Source: Burkholderia sp. (GTDB lineage Bacteria; Pseudomonadota; Gammaproteobacteria; Burkholderiales; Burkholderiaceae). Taken from it: a stretch of DNA of 8,685 bases. Positions 4,755 through 8,685 of the stretch are shown here, in pieces. The stretch is taken from positions 1 through 8,685 of the forward strand of contig NZ_JAHACR010000178.1 in NCBI RefSeq assembly GCF_018375725.1, in the 5' to 3' direction. Within the stretch, counting starts at the first letter, position 1. Every line of letters starts with the position of its first letter. The notes under the pieces are model-generated. The model had not been told where the DNA came from. It saw nothing but the letters and a program-made list of their open reading frames with translations, and ran no database searches. The position numbers and the translations under genes were made by a program.

Positions 4755-6146
4755 TTACTCGCTCTCGCGGGCCTCCGGCTCCTCGTCGAAGATCTGATAT
4801 TTGCGCATTTTTTCCCAGAGCACCTTGCGGCTGATGCCGAGTTGCTGCGCCGTGTCCTGGCGCCGCCAGCCATTCGCGTCGAGCGCCGCGATCACACGGC
4901 TGCGTTCGGTCATATCCCACTTGCTGCGATCGACGGATACCTCGGCCGCGCTTTCCGCCGGCACCGGCTGTGCCGCGCTGCGCGCATGCGCGACCAGACG
5001 TTGCAGACGCGCGGCATCCCAGCCGCCCGTCTGCCGCACTGTCACGCCGACACGCTCGGCAAGGTTGCGCAATTCACGCACGTTGCCCGGGAAATAACTG
5101 TCGGCGACGGCGTCGGCGAGCCAGTAAGGCAGGTCCGGCAACTGCGCGAGCCGTTCCTCGCCGACCACCTGCGCGACAAATGACTTGAACAGCGCGATCT
5201 TGTCGACCGCCCCGCGCTCCTCGAGCGACGGGATGCTCAGTTCGATGACTGCGAGCCGGTAATACAGATCCGCGCGGAACAGTCCTTCCTTGACGAGCTG
5301 CGGCAGCTTCTTGTTGCTCGCCGCAACGAGACGGAAGTCGACCTTGACCGGCGCCGTCGCGCCGACGCGCAGCACCGCGCCGTCCTCCAGCACGCGCAGC
5401 AGCTTGACCTGCTGGTAAAGCGGCAAGTCGCCGACTTCGTCGAGGAACAGCGTGCCGCCGGCGGCCTGCTCGAAATAGCCTTTATGCGCAACAACCGCGC
5501 CGGTGAACGAGCCTTTCGCGTGACCGAAGAAAAGCGACTCGAACAGACCGTCCGGAATCGCCCCGCAGTTGACCGGCACGAATTCGCCGTGCTGGTAACG
5601 CGAATGCTTTTCGTGCAGCAGCTGCGCGATGCGCTCCTTGCCGACGCCCGTTTCGCCATGCAGCAGCACGTTGGTGTCGCAATCGGCGAAGGTATCGACT
5701 TCATGGAGGAGCGTCTGCATCGATTCCGAATGCGCGACGAGTTCGGACGGCTGCAGCGTTTCGGCCGCATGCGCGTGCAGTTGCGTGACGAGCTTGCGGA
5801 TCATGCCGCGCAGCTCCGCGCAGGTGAAGTCGAGCGGCAGAATATGCGAATACTCGGGCGGATACTGCGACGCGTCGTGATCGCGCGCCGCGCCGACCCA
5901 CACGACCGGCATGCCGATGCTGGCCTGCCAGTCACGCAGGAACGCCGCGCCGCTTTCGATCATCGTCACGCTGATGATCGCGAGCGACGGACGCATGGCG
6001 GCACGCTCCGGCGAGATCTCCGCGTTGTCGGCACGGATCACTTCGACGTCGAAACTCGCCATGCACCGGGCGACACGGTCGACGATGTCCGCCTTGCCTT
6101 CCCAGACATACAGGTCGAGTTCTTCGATTGCGGGCGTGGTTCTCAT
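4755..6146 (-). CDS. Sigma-54-interacting transcriptional regulator with degenerate receiver domain
   Basis: This 463-residue enhancer-binding protein has three parts. Residues about 9-125 form a receiver-like alpha/beta domain. The central AAA+ domain (about 133-372) has Walker A GETGVGKE (164-171), a GSFTGA loop (212-217; usual form GAFTGA, which contacts sigma-54), Walker B GTLFLDE (231-237) and the arginine-finger region FRADLYYRL (290-298). The C-terminal Fis-type helix-turn-helix (about 414-452) includes AALDANGWRRQDTAQQLGIS. Such proteins bind upstream sites and use ATP hydrolysis to open sigma-54 RNA polymerase promoters. The receiver lacks the usual acidic pair in strand 1 (LDLYVWEGK) and the phospho-Asp at the end of strand 3 (LAIISVTMI), so ordinary phosphorylation is unlikely. 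Its place 15 bp after the TadG-like gene suggests it belongs to the Tad pilus operon and may control it. No sigma-54 promoter was found in the window, so its targets must be elsewhere. Confidence 0.9.
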   Translation of the reverse strand: MRTTPAIEELDLYVWEGKADIVDRVARCMASFDVEVIRADNAEISPERAAMRPSLAIISVTMIESGAAFLRDWQASIGMPVVWVGAARDHDASQYPPEYSHILPLDFTCAELRGMIRKLVTQLHAHAAETLQPSELVAHSESMQTLLHEVDTFADCDTNVLLHGETGVGKERIAQLLHEKHSRYQHGEFVPVNCGAIPDGLFESLFFGHAKGSFTGAVVAHKGYFEQAAGGTLFLDEVGDLPLYQQVKLLRVLEDGAVLRVGATAPVKVDFRLVAASNKKLPQLVKEGLFRADLYYRLAVIELSIPSLEERGAVDKIALFKSFVAQVVGEERLAQLPDLPYWLADAVADSYFPGNVRELRNLAERVGVTVRQTGGWDAARLQRLVAHARSAAQPVPAESAAEVSVDRSKWDMTERSRVIAALDANGWRRQDTAQQLGISRKVLWEKMRKYQIFDEEPEARESE

Positions 6147-6161
6147 TCTCTGGATGCTTCT

Positions 6162-8147
6162 TCAATTAACGAGTTGCGCGGCGTTGCAAGTCAGCGATAT
6201 CTGATGCACGGTCGCTTGTCCCACCTGGACGCCGAGCAGGCCCAGCAGGGGCACGATAACCGAATCGAGCGCCGAAAGAACGGGACTCAGTATCTGGCCA
6301 CCGATGAGGTTGAGCAACGCACCGGTCGGAATCGAAACGCCCAGAATGTTGACGGAATTCAGGTTGATGTTGCCGAGCGCGGTGCCCAGTTCCGAGCCGA
6401 GGTTGTTCGAATACGTCGTCCAGTAACTGTCCGGACTTCCGGCATTAGTAGGATTCACCCATCCGCTGCCGCACGACACGGGAGCCGTCAAACCGCTGGC
6501 GGCATTGCAGAAATGGTACGGCGAAACAGACGAATAGCCGCTAAAGGGAGCACTCTCAGACGCCTTGCCGACGATTTGAAGCAGCGGATTCGCGATCGTG
6601 GCGCTAACCGGGACGCTTTCAGACGTACCGATTCCCAGGAGCGTCGCCGATGCCTTCAGGTTCAGTAACTGTAGAGTCCCGGCGGCTGGGCAGCTTGCCA
6701 CGTCGGACAGATTCAGCCCCCCCGATGGCGGATTGCTCAGACAAAGACGCGCAATACCCGGCGTCGCGATGATCGTGGTCGTGCTGGGCGTGGTGGCCGA
6801 GCCACACTTCGTCGCGGCAAGGCTGGCGACGGCGGGGCCGCCGACCAACAAATAGATGGGTAAGTTGATGCCGCTCAACGACGCAGAAATGTTCAACAGT
6901 CCGCACAATCCAAGCGGACTCAGCAACGTGCACGTGCTCAACGAGATCGTCGGTGTCTGCACGTTCAGATATAGCCCGATCTGTGCGGACGACGCCTGGG
7001 TACGCCATGCGCCGTTACCCAACTGGCCCGCTTCGCCGATGGCAATCGATGGTGGATTCAGCACCTGCAACTGGACGTTGACGACCTTGAAAATCGTTGA
7101 TCCAAGCGGAAGACCAGCACCCGTATTCAACGAAACCGCATGCGACTTGTTGGCGACCTGCGCTGCGGTCATCAACAAGTCGAGCAGGCTGACCGTCGCG
7201 TCGGCGCCGGAATCCGGATTGCCGAGACTGATTTGCAGCACCGCGTTCGCCTGGTTCGCGAGGACCACCGAGGCATTCGTGATGCCGAGTTGCGCAATTT
7301 TCCCCAAAGCCGGCGACCCGGCCCGCAATTGCGCAACGTATCCCGGACTATCGTTCGTGCCGGGCTGAACCGCGCCGACATAGGTATTCAACGTTCCGAC
7401 CAGCGTCGACATCGACACCGGCAAACCAACGAGCCCGCTTACCGATCCGGCGCGGACCGCCGCCGCCAATCCACCAAGCTTGATGTTCGCACTTGCAAGC
7501 GACTGATAATCCGCGAGCGTCAGGTTGACGTTTGCGCCAAGCAACGCCGACAGGATGCTATTGAGCCAGACCGGATCGACGCTCGCAAGCGTCGCGCTGA
7601 TCGAGAATGTATCGATCGCGCTCGCGCGCGCTGTCGACGTCGCTGAAATCGTGGCCGGCCGAGAATTCAGCGACGACACGACACCCAGGAACGAATACTG
7701 CGCGTTACGCGTTACCGTTACCTGAGCGGCATTAATCTGCGTCATCCCTTTTGTCGCGCGCGCGTAGAAGGCCGGCAAGTTCGCGTTGTCCTGCGTGTCC
7801 CAGCGGCCACACGTGGGCGTGATTTGATCCTGGCCGTTAGCCGGCCCACCCAAACTGACCGTGTTCGAATCATTGATCCCCGCGTTTTTCAGTGCAGCCG
7901 CATTCGACGCAGTACAGTTTGTGTCCGACGGATCGATCGACTGCACAGCCGCAAGCGCCGCCATATCCGCAATACGCTGCAGATCGCGTCGCTGGTAGAA
8001 CACATTTCCGATGTCGATCGCTCCCATCACGACAACCACGACGAGCAGCCAGACAGCCGCCAGCACCGACACGGCGCCACGCTGACCGCCCATTCGCAGG
8101 CGATCGCGCTTGCCCGCACGGCATGCAAGGAATCGAGTCGCGCGCAT
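6162..8147 (-). CDS. TadG-like pilus assembly protein (TadE/G-type N-terminus)
   Basis: This large protein of 661 residues begins with a basic stretch, then RGAVSVLAAVWLLVVVVVMG (residues 24-43 of the single membrane segment) followed by AIDIGNVFYQRRDLQRIADM. This is the hallmark of TadG-like N-termini: Arg-Gly before the helix, then D-GN--Y-RR-LQ-AADAAALA. The rest, about 600 residues, is exported and Ser/Asn/Leu/Gly-rich, with segments such as ARATKGMTQINAAQVTVTRN typical of this family. In Tad systems TadE, TadF and TadG are pseudopilin-like proteins needed for Flp pilus assembly and adherence. I see no DxSxS metal-site motif of a VWA domain, unlike some TadG proteins. It starts 7 bp after the DUF3613 gene and ends 15 bp before the regulator, so all are probably one operon. 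A start at 8093 (MGGQRGAVSV) is possible but has no better ribosome binding site. Its base composition is visibly less G+C-rich than its neighbours. Confidence 0.8.
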   Translation of the reverse strand: MRATRFLACRAGKRDRLRMGGQRGAVSVLAAVWLLVVVVVMGAIDIGNVFYQRRDLQRIADMAALAAVQSIDPSDTNCTASNAAALKNAGINDSNTVSLGGPANGQDQITPTCGRWDTQDNANLPAFYARATKGMTQINAAQVTVTRNAQYSFLGVVSSLNSRPATISATSTARASAIDTFSISATLASVDPVWLNSILSALLGANVNLTLADYQSLASANIKLGGLAAAVRAGSVSGLVGLPVSMSTLVGTLNTYVGAVQPGTNDSPGYVAQLRAGSPALGKIAQLGITNASVVLANQANAVLQISLGNPDSGADATVSLLDLLMTAAQVANKSHAVSLNTGAGLPLGSTIFKVVNVQLQVLNPPSIAIGEAGQLGNGAWRTQASSAQIGLYLNVQTPTISLSTCTLLSPLGLCGLLNISASLSGINLPIYLLVGGPAVASLAATKCGSATTPSTTTIIATPGIARLCLSNPPSGGLNLSDVASCPAAGTLQLLNLKASATLLGIGTSESVPVSATIANPLLQIVGKASESAPFSGYSSVSPYHFCNAASGLTAPVSCGSGWVNPTNAGSPDSYWTTYSNNLGSELGTALGNINLNSVNILGVSIPTGALLNLIGGQILSPVLSALDSVIVPLLGLLGVQVGQATVHQISLTCNAAQLVN

Positions 8148-8154
8148 CGCCGTC

Positions 8155-8487
8155 TCAATAGGACTGAGCCGAGCCCTGACCGCCCGACGACATCCCGCCT
8201 GCGGCGTTCACCGGCGACCCCATCGACTGCGGAATCTTGCCCTTGAACGAGTCGATATACCGCTGATACGCGAGCGACGCCGCATCGCCGAGCATCGGCA
8301 GATCCGGGCCGGCCGCGCGGTTGTCGCGCTGCAGCGCGAGCCACGTCTCGGTCGCGTGCCCGACCTCGGACGCGTCCTGCGACTGCGATTGCCCGTGCGC
8401 GGCGGCAGCAACGCCGAAGAGCGCGAGCACCATGGCAGCGCGGCAAACCCGTGCGCGGCGAGCGATTTTCTTGTTGTTGTCGGTCAT
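8155..8487 (-). CDS. DUF3613-family exported protein of the tad locus
   Basis: This 110-residue protein has a signal peptide (MTDNNKKIARRAR, then VCRAAMVLALFGVAAAAHGQ). It also has a short conserved region at about 44-83: TETWLALQRDNRAAGPDLPM followed by LGDAASLAYQRYIDSFKGKI. The pattern of an ALQR motif, then LPMLGDAAS-AYQRYLDSF, is what I know of the DUF3613 family, found inside Tad/Flp pilus clusters of Burkholderia and Pseudomonas; its function is unknown. The tail is Gly/Ser/Gln-rich and probably disordered. The start at 8487 is preceded by AGGAAGA at 4-10 bases. A longer open frame to 8682 would overlap the upstream gene and is rejected. It sits 22 bp after the upstream gene and 7 bp before the TadG-like gene. 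It may be a small periplasmic pilus accessory protein. Confidence 0.8.
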   Translation of the reverse strand: MTDNNKKIARRARVCRAAMVLALFGVAAAAHGQSQSQDASEVGHATETWLALQRDNRAAGPDLPMLGDAASLAYQRYIDSFKGKIPQSMGSPVNAAGGMSSGGQGSAQSY

Positions 8488-8509
8488 GTCTCTTCCTTCG
8501 AACGTCGTG

Positions 8510-8685
8510 TCATTGCGCGAACCGCTGCAACAGCGGCGCGGTTGGGTCGAATCCCTGGATGCTCGCGACCGGCGCGACGCGCTTCGCGGCGGCGTCGCCG
8601 ACACCGCCCGTGACGGCACTTGCCGTGCCCTGCGCCGCCGCGGGCGCAGCAACCGCATGCCGCCACGCATGCGACGCGGCAACGA
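8510..8685 (-). CDS. C-terminal end of a tad-cluster gene, possibly the TPR protein TadD (runs off the right edge)
   Basis: The frame ending in TGA at 8510-8512 is open to the window edge and gives 57 full codons. The peptide is Ala-rich with low complexity (VAASAHAWRHAVAAPAAAQG, then TASAVTGGVGDAAAKRVA) and ends SIQGFDPTAPLLQRFAQ. No domain is visible. In Burkholderia tad clusters a tetratricopeptide protein often precedes the DUF3613 and TadG-like genes, so a TadD-like product is a reasonable guess from position only. The frame is supported by the 22-bp gap to the following gene and by G/C-rich third positions. Confidence 0.5.
   Translation of the reverse strand, partial: VAASHAWRHAVAAPAAAQGTASAVTGGVGDAAAKRVAPVASIQGFDPTAPLLQRFAQ

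Noticed and set aside
5484..6668. 394-residue plus-strand ORF across the regulator and TadG-like genes
   Set aside because: It lies antisense to two well-supported genes and spans the gap between them. Its composition is Arg-rich and no family is recognisable.

Overview
Most of the window (from about position 826 to the right end) looks like a chromosomal segment of a Burkholderia-group betaproteobacterium. It has high G+C coding sequence, a long-chain acyl-CoA synthetase, a second Hfq-type protein with a Gly/Arg-rich tail, and the 3' end of a Tad/Flp pilus locus with a DUF3613 gene, a large TadG-like gene and a sigma-54-type regulator. The genus is inferred from recognised protein families and gene order, not from a database search.

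The first ~825 bases do not fit. They hold, on the minus strand, the C-terminal part of an MscS-type mechanosensitive channel and, 10 bp downstream, the first 96 codons of a type I pullulanase. The protein style and the absence of a Shine-Dalgarno sequence before the pullulanase resemble Bacteroidetes (Alistipes-like). Near 815-850 this sequence meets Burkholderia-type sequence, and a gene is cut on each side: MscS loses its N-terminal membrane part, and a plus-strand gene survives only as a C-terminal tail. That is the signature of a chimeric join (assembly, cloning or concatenation) more than of an ordinary insertion.

Layout: 1-825 foreign fragment; ~826-948 tail of an unidentified plus-strand gene; 1004-2758 fadD-like acyl-CoA synthetase (+); 2817-3098 small secreted protein with a poly-Asp C-terminus (-); 3099-3393 divergent intergenic region; 3394-3921 hfq2-like gene (+); 3925-3955 intrinsic terminator usable from both sides; 4009-4701 secreted DUF2968-type coiled-coil protein (-); 4755-6146 sigma-54-interacting regulator with a degenerate receiver (-); 6162-8147 TadG-like pilus protein (-); 8155-8487 DUF3613 protein (-); 8510 to the right edge, the end of another tad-cluster gene (-).

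The minus-strand genes from the right edge to 4755 are spaced 7-22 bp apart and are probably one transcript: accessory and minor Tad pilus proteins followed by a regulator that could control pilus expression. The DUF2968 gene lies 53 bp further downstream with a good ribosome binding site of its own. FadD (fatty acid activation) and the Hfq-like protein (RNA binding) have no evident functional link to the pilus genes. I found no tRNA, rRNA, CRISPR array or insertion sequence. No clearly new multi-gene system is evident. The points most worth a second look are the cross-phylum junction, the altered RNA-binding residues and repeat tail of the Hfq2-like protein, and the receiver-like domain that has lost its phosphorylation site.
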